Assembly: GCF_002105155.1 (NCBI RefSeq)
Contig: NW_019029049.1
Span: forward strand, 62,001 to 126,000
Reading direction: 5' to 3'
Length of the DNA stretch: 64,000 nucleotides
From: Lobosporangium transversale
Lineage: Eukaryota > Mortierellomycota > Mortierellomycetes > Mortierellales > Mortierellaceae
How positions within the stretch are numbered: the first letter of the stretch is position 1; every line of letters begins with the position of its first letter. The notes under the pieces were generated by a model. It had not been told where the DNA came from. It made no database searches and was given only the letters and a program-made list of their open reading frames with translations. Of this stretch, positions 22,601 to 31,848 are shown piece after piece. The position numbers and the translations under genes were made by a program.

Positions 22601-22799
22601 CTGAAGTCATTGAAGCAAAGGACTTTTTCCAAGGCTTCTGAATACGAGACAGTACAGAGTCAGCATCGAGGCATAGCTCCGTCACTAGGATGCGATCGTC
22701 GTCTACAGTACGAGTAGCTTGCATGTACAAATCAAAGAGTCTCAGAGCCTGTGTTGGTGAGAGTGTGCTTCGTGATGGAGAATTGATGCTGCTAAACAT
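16647..22799 (-). CDS. NLR2: intact NACHT-pentapeptide-WD40 STAND protein (2050 aa)
   Basis: Likely an intracellular recognition NTPase of the fungal NLR/STAND class, whose studied members (HET-E type) sense non-self and trigger defence or incompatibility; the role here is inferred. Start MFSSINSPSRSTLS is conserved across copies. Order: TPR-like helices (SAYYQLARLFDQLGHSADAQ, about 95-115) and an Arm-like helical region to about 600; NACHT with P-loop GDSGAGKST (about 735) and Walker B LICDGYDES (about 808); winged/helical linker; pentapeptide repeats (FIGADLRGIQIPGADVSHG onward, about 1178-1235); about 16 WD40 repeats marked by YSPDG and VRVWD motifs (about 1240-1960); a linker (ADNTRIQDVDGLSE); and the tail CRVCKECSIAHVISCEPCG. 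No canonical HET, goosecoid, lipase or nuclease effector domain is recognisable. Residues contributed by 21052-20936 may be spliced out, giving 2011 aa. Confidence 0.9.
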   Translation of the reverse strand: MFSSINSPSRSTLSPTQALRLFDLYMQATRTVDDDRILVTELCLDADSVLSRIQKPWKKSFASMTSASSTSSGSNEDMVLRQGIGSAYYQLARLFDQLGHSADAQRRDKKAEKWGYIQGSNDNNDTNNSIITANQQINGPSSSKMSKVMEAVRFMPVQAIATISKDIFNHNESPTVIRYNLPDVDTSLDNIYQLAYCLSLLHMAPIQTNDLNRLEKEWYQAMSSNQDEHGRLRKLGSDVVELFINDEIKAEATVAEVVALAPGLDQTQFRALLAALINDISHNSMLRVHLLEGLAQLMRHAPLGYLDPDDLVSILTTLNSRLQSTHTQSGDHLYHLSSTVSHVLDAMVNNQVKGLKREQLHEPLAVYLKGLKESSDPHLVYQSAYAFQALLHIPDDESTVQGILRRTSAVLRGVFGVVSAVKDMDMNAFMDEISNIQKGLPSVTDIMDKSLKVYKGTTSLYESGVAFRECMEEGLSFSRKSGWYPALRVADGLLQTGELTKFKTLVCEVSCRNEVAFQWGLCQMLGQVAADTKWSMGIRQDAVTFLGEIYRNDKEWGQHIRIKQWIINILRQLSSLPPDGFQGMYSILVWIMFGDNEAKHYILTHVLYTCFRSFFLFTFISAANTLLNDLKVDGVTKTELYRTSLQEPLIQFSSIATLSRPKSSHLLDRVQKKPGVEDSLRQLKRRRIDIGNSQGFYVQQYAKASPQASDDERFLLMDKVKEFLDSKQKVMLVQGDSGAGKSTFNRTLERMLWETYQERHGRIPLFINLPAIDKPEKDLAAKQLRDYGFTDSEIKELKMNRSFVLICDGYDESMQTNNLYVANQLNKAGEWKCQMVISCRSEYLGSDYRDRFQPMDRNHQADSGLFQEAVIVPFSEEQIEDYIEQYVESMDLLWSVEDYKGALKMVPSLQELVKNPFILSMSLEVLPRMVDPSQGITKSEVKRVTLYDQFVEQWLERGKKRLGETFRPEDRRMFRILTDEGFAQNGIKYLTELAIAIYKHQDGNPVVEYSEYKDRGTWKEEYFSKENRRNLLREASPLTRTGNQYRFLHRSILEYCLVRSIFEPQPMMSTSVNDGEAKATTPPSRRQSISSVFSFEGINIKGSEQEVEVVKVDETSPLIWRSFVDEPSILQFLEDRVFLEPVFKQQLYGYVELSKSDRKWRIAAANAMTILVRTGESFIGADLRGIQIPGADVSHGIFEYAQLQGADLRKVNLRKCWLRSANLSEAKMAGVQFGEWPLLEASGDVLDGAYSPDGKTLAAVIKNKSDSNSIIVYDASTWEKLLALKDDITPNRLLYSPDSRYIPSWNKEQSVVLIWDAGSGALVHRLVGHTKAVSCVAYSPSGNDLASASKDGSVRVWDTQTGVLKFILEGHTGVVESVAYSPDGKQIATGGEDNILRLWDATSGQQSMLMDHVDWIVQIEYSPNGQEIITRCYKDRWLHVWDVGSGQKKFGLEHDDDVEGIQYSPNGKFAASFTGTEIHQWDMQTWQVIHTFGKEFFNIFDLKYSPNGETIAVCDYSKTIWLWDARSGQLMNTFYGHSGEIRCLAYSPNNHQIASFSDDKTIRLWDTRPQQSSHDLHSHSVSFRGITSSPDGQQIISSSWDGTVRMWDARTGQSIHTLQCSGKGIKDIKYSPDGRLLASRHYSPRVCLWDIQTDVLVHILELQGEGADNINSFDFSPIGHQIACGHEYGRVTIWNTQTGELIRTLHGHKTWVKCVIFSPNGDQIASYGDGDIKVWKTQSGELQHEVSVDVRASWNSHIVYTPDSQKIVLWHDCLAKWKVWSAGTGEICYEIQSDSVEIRVAFSPCSQQMAVGQRGGLFRVGDIETGSILWVLEGHIERIIDIAYSPDGRYIASSSEDMTVRVWDPKSGQCLIVIPCEGGEANTLVWNASKEGHYLVTGCADGSIRMWQIVKENEEYQFHLKWSTKQTVLNADNTRIQDVDGLSEANRKLLFQRGAIDEQSSSLAVHEPIKSVGTPPIASKTKNGPSQVSHYQEPPTKVDLEAALKTEGLNEGTRLIRLTETSQLIGGYRLKCRVCKECSIAHVISCEPCG
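20936..21052 (-). other. Candidate GC-AG intron (117 nt, in frame, no stop) in NLR2
   Basis: The coding strand reads CCAAG|GCATGTATT ... TTTATTTCAG|CTGCAAACA. Removing 117 nt keeps frame; keeping it adds 39 mostly hydrophobic residues (VWIMFGD..., FFLFTFIS). In NLR3 the same place has a GT donor and a 122-nt intron with stops, which shows that this site is spliced in the family. NLR1 (10190-10074) and NLR5 (49541-49425) have the same 117-nt GC-AG form; NLR4 has a GT donor (40675-40562). Confidence 0.7.
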
Positions 22800-23815
22800 G
22801 GTCTATTGCTTTCGTTTTTGTATTACTATCTGTACCACTGAGAGAAGAACAGTTTTTTAAAAGACTGTTTGTTCGTAGCAGCGTGGAAAATGTTTCCTTG
22901 CATGTCCCAGTCATATTTGCCCGTCTCTTACATGCATGTGTGTTTCAAAAGATTCGAGATTCGGACTAATAAAATAGAAATGCAAGGAAGATTGTCTAAT
23001 GTGCTGAAGGATGAAAGATGAAAGAAAGATGAAAGATGAAGAATGAATGATGATGGATTGAAGTTGAAGAATGAAAGATGATGGATGAAGGATATATAGA
23101 TTGAAATGTAATTGTCAACTTCTGGACATTTGCTTTTGCTTTTTGTAATTTTTATTTTTTTTAATTGAGAGGGTTAAAGAATGCACCCTGGGACAGAATG
23201 AAGAATGACGGTGAGATCAAGCTTTGTGTTGTGAGCTGTGTAGAAATGTTTACGTGCATGGAGCGAACACATGTGACATGTAGGACAAGGCAACCAATCT
23301 GAACATGATCTTTTTGCAAGACAGCGAAAGCAGACAAAAGATATACACTCGATAAGCACCTGAGCAAAAGTCCGGTGGATCCAGCACCGGGATCCTGTAT
23401 AACCATTCAACCATTCATATAGCAAAGGAGGAAAGGTTTAGACTAGCTTTGATCTGTGTAGCTTATTGAACGTAGATTTAGCAAACCCATGCCTGGATCA
23501 CCATTTGAAGGTCTCTTTAACTGGAGATGGCCAGGCCAGTCTTCAACTAGAGCTGAAGGTGTAAACAAGACGAAGAAGCGTGCATCTCTGATATCCTTCA
23601 TTTCGAATATCTTTTCCTGCTGCATTCTCGTAACAACTGTCATTTGTTACTAGGTACTCGACTACTGCTTTCTTATTCTCCTTTCCTTGTATGTACGTAC
23701 ATGAAGGGCAAATAAAGAAAGAGCAACTGTTTCTCTCCATGCATGCACCAATATCTTTCCTTTCCCTATCCTGCGTAGCACCTACAATGGTTTATGGATA
23801 GGTTCAGACAAAATT
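22800..23815. other. NLR2 upstream region shared with other NLR copies
   Basis: No gene supported. It aligns in blocks with the upstream DNA of NLR1 and NLR5, ending near a CACCTACAATGGTTTATGG block that matches CTACGATGATATACGG upstream of NLR5 (about 52.6 kb). A GATGAA-rich stretch lies at 23007-23090. Confidence 0.55.
23007..23090 (-). repeat. GATGAA-rich repeat upstream of NLR2
   Basis: The longest of the five purine-rich runs (GATGAAA/GATGAAG/GATGGAT units), about 210-290 nt before the NLR2 ATG. Confidence 0.6.
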
Positions 23816-24728
23816 CTTTTCAAAAAAATAAAAAGCATAACAAAGGCTGTATGTATTCCACAAAAAGTGCCACCCTTTTTCATTACCATGCAATCCATAC
23901 TTTCTCTTTTTTTTTTTCCTTGATGTGCACAACCACGCCAGGGTGATTATTAGGATTTAGTATATTTGCTACACGGGTGACCCATGCTTTCGCTTATGAC
24001 CGCACCAATCTAATGCTTTGTCTTGTAAGGCTCTTCTGCCTCGCAGGATACCAACACTTGAAGGGTGCTCGACTTGGATAGAACCATTGTAAACATTAAT
24101 GTACACACAACAATAAAAGCAAAGTGATAAAGTCTGAATGACCCTCAATATCTTTAAAAAAAAGTCTTTTATCCGTCATGGATTCTCTGGCCTTTGCGTC
24201 ACTGACTTTTGTACCATCTTCCTTTTTTGCTTTTTTTCTTCTTCTTGTTTTCTTTCCCTCTATTGCATATTCAAGCTACATGAACTAACGATCTACAGGC
24301 GCTACACTGGATTATCCCATCGATCAAAAACCTGTAGGATGAGGACGCTACAACGTTTTTAATTGATTTTGTCCAATTCAAATTAAGCTTTCACTGTTCT
24401 TCCTTTGAATTGCTCCAATCATTAAAAAAAAATTGCCCAAGTTAAAGAATTGACCGACAAGGGCGGAGAATTTTATCCGAGTCCAACCACGCAGTTCATG
24501 ACATCCAAATGACCATACGGAAATAACCATGCGACTTTGTAATATTATCGGTCCGTTCTGCAACTTACTAACCGCACTGGGCATTTTTTTTTTTTTTTTT
24601 TTTTTTCGAATTAAAAAAATAGTTCACCAATTATTTTTATTTTATTTATTAAAAATGTCAAGGTAACGTTACAAAGATCATAGCGCGTTGGCACATAGGC
24701 ACATTGGTACTATGCCAGCAGGCCCATG
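23816..24728. other. Intergenic stretch, no gene seen
   Basis: T- and A-rich single-copy sequence, with poly(T) at about 24583-24606. No supported coding segment on either strand and no obvious counterpart next to the other NLR copies. Confidence 0.4.
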
Positions 24729-24735
24729 TATAAAA
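24729..24735 (+). promoter_or_regulatory. TATA box before a small exon
   Basis: TATAAAAGG followed by an A-rich and CA-rich leader and an ATG about 117 nt downstream; a typical fungal core promoter spacing. Confidence 0.45.
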
Positions 24736-24845
24736 GGAAATGAGCTTCAAAGAAAAAAAAAAAGAAAAGAAAAGGCAAGGTCGCTTCAACACTCCTAATC
24801 ACCAAATTCACATTCACTGCAGTACCTACCGGGGATCAACTCGAA

Positions 24846-25019
24846 ATGACCAACTTTGTTAACACCGCTGACGACGAGCTCTACAAAGGTCTCGAGGCTC
24901 AGAGAACCGCCTTGAAGCGGAATGACAGCTCTAATGTATGCGATCTTGGTAATTCTTTTGTAAAATACTCCATCTTCTAGGTTATAAACATTGGTTCCCC
25001 TATTTTACACTATCCATAG
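24846..25019 (+). pseudogene. 5' end of an unrecognised gene, truncated
   Basis: A 30-codon exon starts MTNFVNTADDELYKGLEAQ and is followed by a 45-nt GT-AG intron candidate (24936-24980). After splicing the frame reads VINIGSPILHYP and stops at 25017-25019. Promoter-like DNA with a TATA box precedes it. The family is not recognised. The position just before the ZFAND1 fragment suggests that the duplication breakpoint cut the gene. Alternatively it is a short real gene of about 42 codons. Confidence 0.3.
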
Positions 25020-25190
25020 GCTATTTAGATCAAAACCGAGAGTGGAGGCAGCGACAATGTCATCTCCCAGCCCCGCGCGCAAAATTCCGGGGCTGCCTAA
25101 AAATAAAAGGATATCCCTATATGATAGATCCGTAAACCAAAGTACCATTGGCGAATCAAAATGTACTTTAAAAAAAAAATCCGTTATTGC

Positions 25191-25651
25191 GGGAAATCAT
25201 AGGATAAAGAGAAAATTCCACGTAACTTGAGGCTGCATCTCCAATTTTGATCATCTTGATATCCACAGTTAAATGGCAAATCGGTGTTTGTTGACAAAAC
25301 ATGGACAGTAGGCAGATCGCTCGATAAAATCATAGAGCGATTTAAGACTACATTTCCCATGAACATGAATGAGCCTTTTGATACTAGGAGGGTTGGTGCT
25401 TTTTCCTTGTATCCCTGGCTTTTCTTATCATTGAACACCAATATAGATTTTCTACATGTTACCTAGAGTTTTTTTTTTTTCTTCCAAATGCAATACAAAA
25501 TACATCGATAGATTAAGCATCTTTCATGCCAAAGAACCAGGATGTACCCAAACAACTTAGCATGCAGGATCGCCTATAGAAACTATCAGGTATTAAAAGT
25601 GCTGATAGAGTTTACTTTGCTCCTGCAGATTTGGATTGTTTAGACCTCTAG
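25191..25651 (+). pseudogene. ZFAND1 3' fragment downstream of NLR3
   Basis: Corresponds to exons 3 and 4 of the ZFAND1-like gene at 16006-16469. It keeps the block FVDKTWTVGRSLDKI, an acceptor-like GATAG, an IFHAKEP-like block and the terminal GACCTCTAG. In-frame stops (before YPQLNG), a lost base in exon 4 and the absence of both AN1 fingers show it is dead. It converges on NLR3 with the same spacing and orientation as the complete gene has to NLR2. Confidence 0.75.
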
Positions 25652-28600
25652 TATATAGATGTAGCTGCTAAACATTTCCCATAAACACGCGCAATATCTC
25701 TCAAGATACCGTTTATTTGAAAAAGGAGTGTATTCTCCGTACATTTTTTTATTTTTTTTTTATTTTTTTTTTTATTAAGGCCTTATTACCAACGGCTATC
25801 ATTTTCACTTTATTCTTTATCCCAAATGGCTTCCTGCTTATCCACCGCTTTTACTCGCGAAGTTTGCATGAAATGACATGTGCAAAATTGCATTCGCTGC
25901 ACACACTGTATTTGAACCGGTAGTTTTTGATCGATTGACTTGGCTCTGTCAATGGTACTCCTTCGCTCAAATCTCCTGCCTCCAACACTACCTCAACTGA
26001 TGGGTCTCGGGGACAGCCCACTTGACTGGAGACATTCTTAGATTTAGATGTCATTGTTAGCGTCGCTACGCCTTGGAGCGCCTCATGTGTAGCTAAAGGG
26101 GAACGTCGCTTCTCTATAGCTCCACGCTGCACCAGAAGCTTCCTATTGACTTCACTCAACCCATCCACACCTTGAATACGAGCGTTGTTTGCATTAAGGA
26201 CTGTTTGCTTGGTACTCCACTTTAGGTGATATTGATATTCTTCATCCTCCTTCACAATCTGCCACATCCGAATAGAGCCATCCTCAGAGCCTGTAACCAG
26301 ATAGTGGCCCTCTTCAGAGGCGCCCCATACAAGCGCCCTAACTTCTCCACCTTCAAATGGGATCACAACCAAACACTGACCTGCTTTTGGATCGTACACT
26401 CGCACTGTCATGTCATAACTGCTTGAGGCAAAGTATCTTCCATCGGGCGAATAAGCCATATCGGTGATGGAGCTGGTGTGTTCTTTAAACATACATAATA
26501 CTGGCCCTGTTTCCGTATCCACCACGCTAACCAACCCTCCATCGGTCCCAATAGCCATCTGCTGACTACATGATGAAAATACTATGCTTTTCAAAGAATC
26601 ATCAAATTGAGTTTCGTAACAGAGCTCGCCCGTTTCTGCACTCCATGCTTGCAAAAGTTGGTACCCCCAGCCACAATTAAACATTATCTTTCGGCTGTCA
26701 GGTGTGTATACAATAAAAGAGCCGCCGCTTGCTTTATTCCTCGCTTCAAACTGGAGATCCCCTGATTGAGCTCTCCAGACCCTGATATTACCGTTTCCGT
26801 CAGTCGAAGCAATCTGATCGCCATCGGGTGAGAATACCACGCATTTTACATACGCATCATGGCCCTGTAGCACGCGGATGAGATTTCCTGTTTGAGTGCT
26901 CCATACAGTCAGGTTCCCAGAGTTATGACCGCAGACAATTTGACAGCCGATAGGTGAGAAATCAAAGTCGTAAATGCCATCGGCATATTCACTTTGCAAT
27001 CCCAAAGTATGAATGACTTGGCCTGTTCGAACATCCCAAAGAAAGACGCATGGAGTTTCGTGGCGGGAAGCAAGTAATTGGCCATCAGGCGAATACTTGA
27101 TGTCGTATGCATATCCATCAAAGCTTTGTAAAACGTGCATGGGCTGTCCTGTTATTGCATCCCATATATGCATTTTTCCATCGAGGCCTCGTGAAGTCAT
27201 TTGCTGCTCACTTGGTGAACGCCTAATGCCAACGATGGTTGCTGATTGGCTCTGTAACTCTTGACTTGAGAGTTGTAGTCGGGTATCCCAAAGACGTATC
27301 GTTTTGTCATGACTGAAGGACGCAACTTGATGGTTATCTGGTGAACATGCCACATAAAATACATTGTCAGAGTGTCCGTAGAAGGTATTCATGAGCTGTC
27401 CCGATTTCGCGTCCCAGAGCCATATTGTATTTCTCCAATCGCAAGCGACTATCACAGCTCCATTTGGAGAATATTTTAGATCATTGGTAATAATGGAATC
27501 CTCTTTAAGAGTATGAATAACTTTCCCTGTTTGCATATCCCACTGATATACCGCTGCCGAGGTGAACGAAGCAGCGAGCTTCCCGTTTGGCGAATACTGT
27601 ATGCCTTTGACATAATAATCATGTTCCAAACCAAACTTCCTTCGACCAGATCCAACATCCCACACATGCAAGCACTCGTCCTCAAAACAGCGAGTAATGA
27701 TTTCCTGACCATTAGATGAATACACAATTTGTTCGATCCTAGACTCATGACCCATCAAAATCATCAACTGTTGCCCTGATGTTGCATCCCACAGTCGTAA
27801 TATTTTGTCTTCGCCACCAGATACAATCAGCTTTCCATCAGGTGAATAGGCCACACACCACATAGCATCGGTATGGCCCTCTAATATAAACTTGAGAATG
27901 CCCATTTGGGTATCCCACACTCGCACCGAATTTTCTCCGCCAACTGAAGCAAGGTCGTTTCCATTTGGCGAGTACGCTACACATCGGACAGTACCTGTAT
28001 GGCCCAATAATCTGTGAACCAACGCTCCTGACAATGCATCCCAAACTAAAATTGCTGTTTGATCGTCACCCCAGGAGGTGATATACCTGCTTTCTGGTGA
28101 GTAGACCAGACTGTCGCCAAGTTCATCGTCCTCCAAAGTCGAAAGTTCTTCCCATGTTGATGTGTCATATACGATGATTGAACACCTAGTTGATGCATCT
28201 CTGATAACTGCAGCGAGGGTCTTGCCATTAGGCGAATATGTTCCATCTAATATTGCACCGCTAGCCTCAAGGAGTGGCCACTCTCCAAACTGTATACCTG
28301 CCATCTTTGCTCCACTCAGGTTTGCTTCTCGAAGCCAGCATTTTCGTAAGTTGACCTTCCTCAGATCTGCTCCTTGTAGCTGAGCATACTCGAAAATACC
28401 ATGGCTGACATCGGCTCCTGGAATCTGAATGCCTCGCAGGTCTGCTCCGATGAATGACTCGCCTGATCGGACCAAGATTGTCATCGCATTTGCTGCTGCT
28501 ACTCGCCACTTGTTATCACCCTTCGAGAGTTCTATATATCCATACAACTGCTGTCTAAACACCGCCTCAAGACGGATACGATCCTCCAGGAACTGAAGAA

Positions 28601-29907
28601 TAGATGGCTCATCTACGAAACTCATCCATACTAAAGGTGATGTCTCATCAGCTTGGATCATTCCCACTTCCTGCTCGCTATCCTTTATATTCACACCTTT
28701 AAAACTAAACACTGAATTAACACTCCGTCGACGAGAGAGCGATGTGATTGCATTTACTTCATCACTTGTAGAAATGACCGCTGCTGGCTGCGGATCAAAT
28801 ATCGCCCGCACCAGACTGTACTCTAGAATAGATCGATGGAGAAACCGATATTGATTCCCTGTACGGGTGAGTGGTGATGCCTCACGCAGTAGACTGCTCC
28901 TACTCTCTTTGTTGAAATACGCTTCTTTCCACGTGCCCTTATCCTTGGATGGTAAATACTCCATTACAGGGTTGCCATCTTGATGCTTATAGATCGCTAT
29001 AGCCAGCTCTGTCAGGTACTTGATCCCATTCTGTGCAAACCCTTCATCTGTCAACACTCGGAACATCCCCCTATCCTCTGGTCTTAATGTCTCGCTTAGT
29101 CGCTTCTTGCCTCGTTCGAACCACTGCTCAACAAACTGGTCATACAATGTGACCCGCTTGATCTTGCTCTTGGTGAGCTCTCGACTTGGATCCACCATCC
29201 GTGGGAGTACTTCAAGCGACATCGATAGTATGAATGGGTTCTTCACAAGCTCTTGTAAGCTAGGGATCATCTTGAGTGCAGCCTTATAGTCCTCCACACC
29301 CCATAGTAAGTCCATAGAATCGACATATTGTTCGATATAATCTTCGATCTGTGCCTCAGTAAATGGTACAATCACTGCCTCTTGGAACAATCCACTATCT
29401 GCTTGGTGGTTACGGTCCATAGGTTGAAATCGATCTCGATAGTCCGATCCAAGATATTCACTGCGACAACTGATCACCATCTGACACTTCCACTCTCCAG
29501 CCTTATTCAGTTGGTTGGCAACATACAGGTTGTTGGTCTGCATGCTCTCATCATATCCATCACATATCAACACAAATGACCGATTCACCTTCAATTCCTT
29601 AATCTCTGAGTCTGTGAAGCCATAATCTTGCAGCTGCTTTGCAACCAGATCCTTCTCTGGTTTGTCAATGGCTGGAAGATTGATAAATAGTGGGATCCGA
29701 CCATATCTCTTTTGGTATGTCTCCCAGAGTGTGCACTCCAGAGCATGGTTGAATGTGGATTTGCCTGCTCCTGAATCTCCTTGCACAAGCATCACTTTCT
29801 GCTTGCTGTCTAGGAACTCTTTCACTTTGTCCATCAACAGGAACAACTTGTCTCCGCTTGCTTGAGGACTCGCTTTAGCATATTGTTGGATATAGAACCC
29901 TTGACTA

Positions 29908-30140
29908 TGGTGCGTGCCAAAACTGATGCAATAATTTGCATTTTTTAACATTCATTCCTCATTCTCCTTTTCCTTTCTAATGATCTTCCCTACCATCACC
30001 GCTTCTCATTCTCATTTGTCTCACCTTCGTAGACTGTCATCGCTGTTCTCATCAATGACGCAATTAGCGAATAATCGCCATTTGTATAGTCATGTCTCAT
30101 TGCATCAGTTTTGGTAAAAAGTACATGTCAGGTTTGTCCA
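29908..30140 (+). repeat. Left terminal inverted repeat of the Tc1-like element in NLR3
   Basis: The outer 115-120 bp match the right end closely, ending around TTCTCATTTGTCTCACC; the inner part matches more loosely (for example CTCATTGCATC). Confidence 0.8.
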
Positions 30141-30239
30141 TCCCTTACTTCTTTCTTATTCTTTATTCTTTCTTTATAGCACCATCACCACTGATACACC
30201 AAGCGACACTCTACATATCTGCCATATCTTTATCATAAC

Positions 30240-31274
30240 ATGAAATCATTATCCAAATCAACTATCCAAAATGCAACTGCTCTACTTCATCAGGGAAAGT
30301 CTTCCAGAGAAGTGTCAAAGAGTTTAGGGATATCTGTTACCTCAGCTCAAAGGATTAGGAAAAGAGGCAAAGAAAGTATTCCAGTGCTGAGAGGGGGCCG
30401 ACCCTGCAAAGTTACTAAGAAAACGAAACAGCTTTTATCAAGATTTTTTGACATGGGTGTATTGGAGACCCTAAAAGATGGCCAACAACTTGTTCAATTG
30501 AGGGAAGGAGTGCAGGTTAGTAAATCGAGCATCAGGAGGTTCCTTATGCAGGATGATATGGGGGCATATGTAAAACAGAAGCAGCCTGATCTGACGAAGA
30601 AGCAAATCTATGCTCGATATAATTTTGCAAAGGATCACTTGGACTGGACTCTAGAAGACTGGAAGAACGTCATGTTCTCAGATGAGACCATCTTTAGCAG
30701 AGTTGGGTCCTGCGGAAGAAAGTACTACTACAAGCATCGATGGGATAAAACTCTACGAGCACATCATATCAAAAAGACAAGGCAAGGCGGTGGAGGCAAA
30801 ATGATGTTCTGGGGTTGTATAACTTACTACGGACCAGGCGATGGCTGCTGGCTCCAAGAGAAGGTGGATTCGGTAACATACGTCGACGTTCTCAAGGATT
30901 ATATCTTTAAGTCCAGGGATTACTACTTGATGGATAAGGACAAATTTATATTTCAGCAGGACAATGCTAGGATTCATACCGGAAGAATAGCAATGACCTA
31001 TATCCAAAAGTCTAAGATACCTCTCATGGAATGGCCAGCAAACTCTCCTGACATCAACCCAATAGAAAACATATGGGCATACATGAAGGTGCAGTTGGAT
31101 CATTATCCAGACAAGGCAAAGAATATGGAGGATCTCTGGGAGAGAGTCCAAGACGTATGGACACATATCCCTCCTGAATTCTTACACAAACTATACTGCG
31201 GTATGCCGAAGAGGATGAGGGAGTTATATAAGGCTAAAGGAGGGAACATCGTTAGGGGAAAGGAGAAGTAACAG
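30240..31274 (+). CDS. Tc1-like DDE transposase (343 aa), intact
   Basis: Cut-and-paste transposase that binds the terminal repeats and inserts at TA. An N-terminal helix-turn-helix of the Tc1/paired type (NATALLHQGKSSREVSKSLG, then SVTSAQRIRKRG) is followed by a basic linker with GGRPCK, a second HTH part, and the DDE domain: first Asp in VMFSDETIFSRVG, second Asp in FQQDNARIHT, Glu in SPDINPIENIW. By my count 34 residues separate the second Asp from the Glu, i.e. DD34E as in Tc1. The frame is open from MKSLSKST to the stop, so the copy may be functional. Confidence 0.93.
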
Positions 31275-31289
31275 GAATAAATAAAAACA

Positions 31290-31510
31290 AGAAGTTGTTA
31301 ATTGCCATAATAGATGCAATGAGATGCTGAAAGCAAATTGCAATTAAATGCTAATTAGGCCACTGATGGCGATGACGATGAGACTCCATGGAGGTGAGAC
31401 AAATGAGAATGAGAAACGGTGGTGGCAGGGAAGATCATAAAGAGGAAGAAGGAGAATGAGGAATGAATGTTGAAAAATGCAATTTATTGCATCAGTTTTG
31501 GCACGCACTA
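31290..31510 (-). repeat. Right terminal inverted repeat of the Tc1-like element in NLR3
   Basis: Reverse complement of the left end with scattered substitutions and small gaps. The outer part beyond GGTGAGACAAATGAG is the best conserved. Confidence 0.8.
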
Positions 31511-31726
31511 TATTTCCATCCTCCATTCGCCGTCTCTTCAATTGGCGTATACTGTCCTCAACACCAGACTTCTTCTGTGCACGATCAAGCAAATAGGAAT
31601 ATTCAGGTCGAGAGAGAGTAACAACAGAGGAGAACTGGATCAACGGCTCTTGAAGGCAAGTGCTATATAGTTCTTGTTTTTTGTCATCCCCATCCATCTT
31701 GAGATCATCCAGAAGAGTGTTTGCAG

Positions 31727-31848
31727 CTGAAATAAAGGAGATTAGGAAAAATACAGAAAGGCATGTATGTATTACATACGTTAAGTACCATATACTGATT
31801 AATGTCATCGTCGTCAAATACATTCATCAAAAAGAATGAGCTACGCAC
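31727..31848 (-). other. Intron of NLR3 (122 nt, GT-AG)
   Basis: The coding strand reads TTCAAG|GTGCGTAG ... TTTATTTCAG|CTGCAAAC. It contains an in-frame stop (the upstream frame stops right after LQGA) and its length is not a multiple of three, so it must be removed for the N-terminal and NACHT parts to join. Confidence 0.8.

Larger units (their letters stand above)
29908..31510 (+). mobile_element. Tc1/mariner-like transposon inserted in NLR3 (1603 bp, TA duplication)
   Basis: Flanked by TA on both sides (29906-29907, 31511-31512). The uninterrupted NLR5 sequence reads CTTGACTATTTCC, exactly the pre-insertion site. Terminal inverted repeats begin TGGTGCGTGCCAAAACTGATG (left) and TAGTGCGTGCCAAAACTGATG (right, reverse complement) and can be followed with decreasing identity for about 230 bp. 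One intact transposase lies between them. Confidence 0.93.

Noticed and set aside
23930-24060. Possible tRNA-like sequence near 24.0 kb
   Set aside because: No cloverleaf with proper A and B boxes could be drawn; no RNA gene called anywhere in the window.
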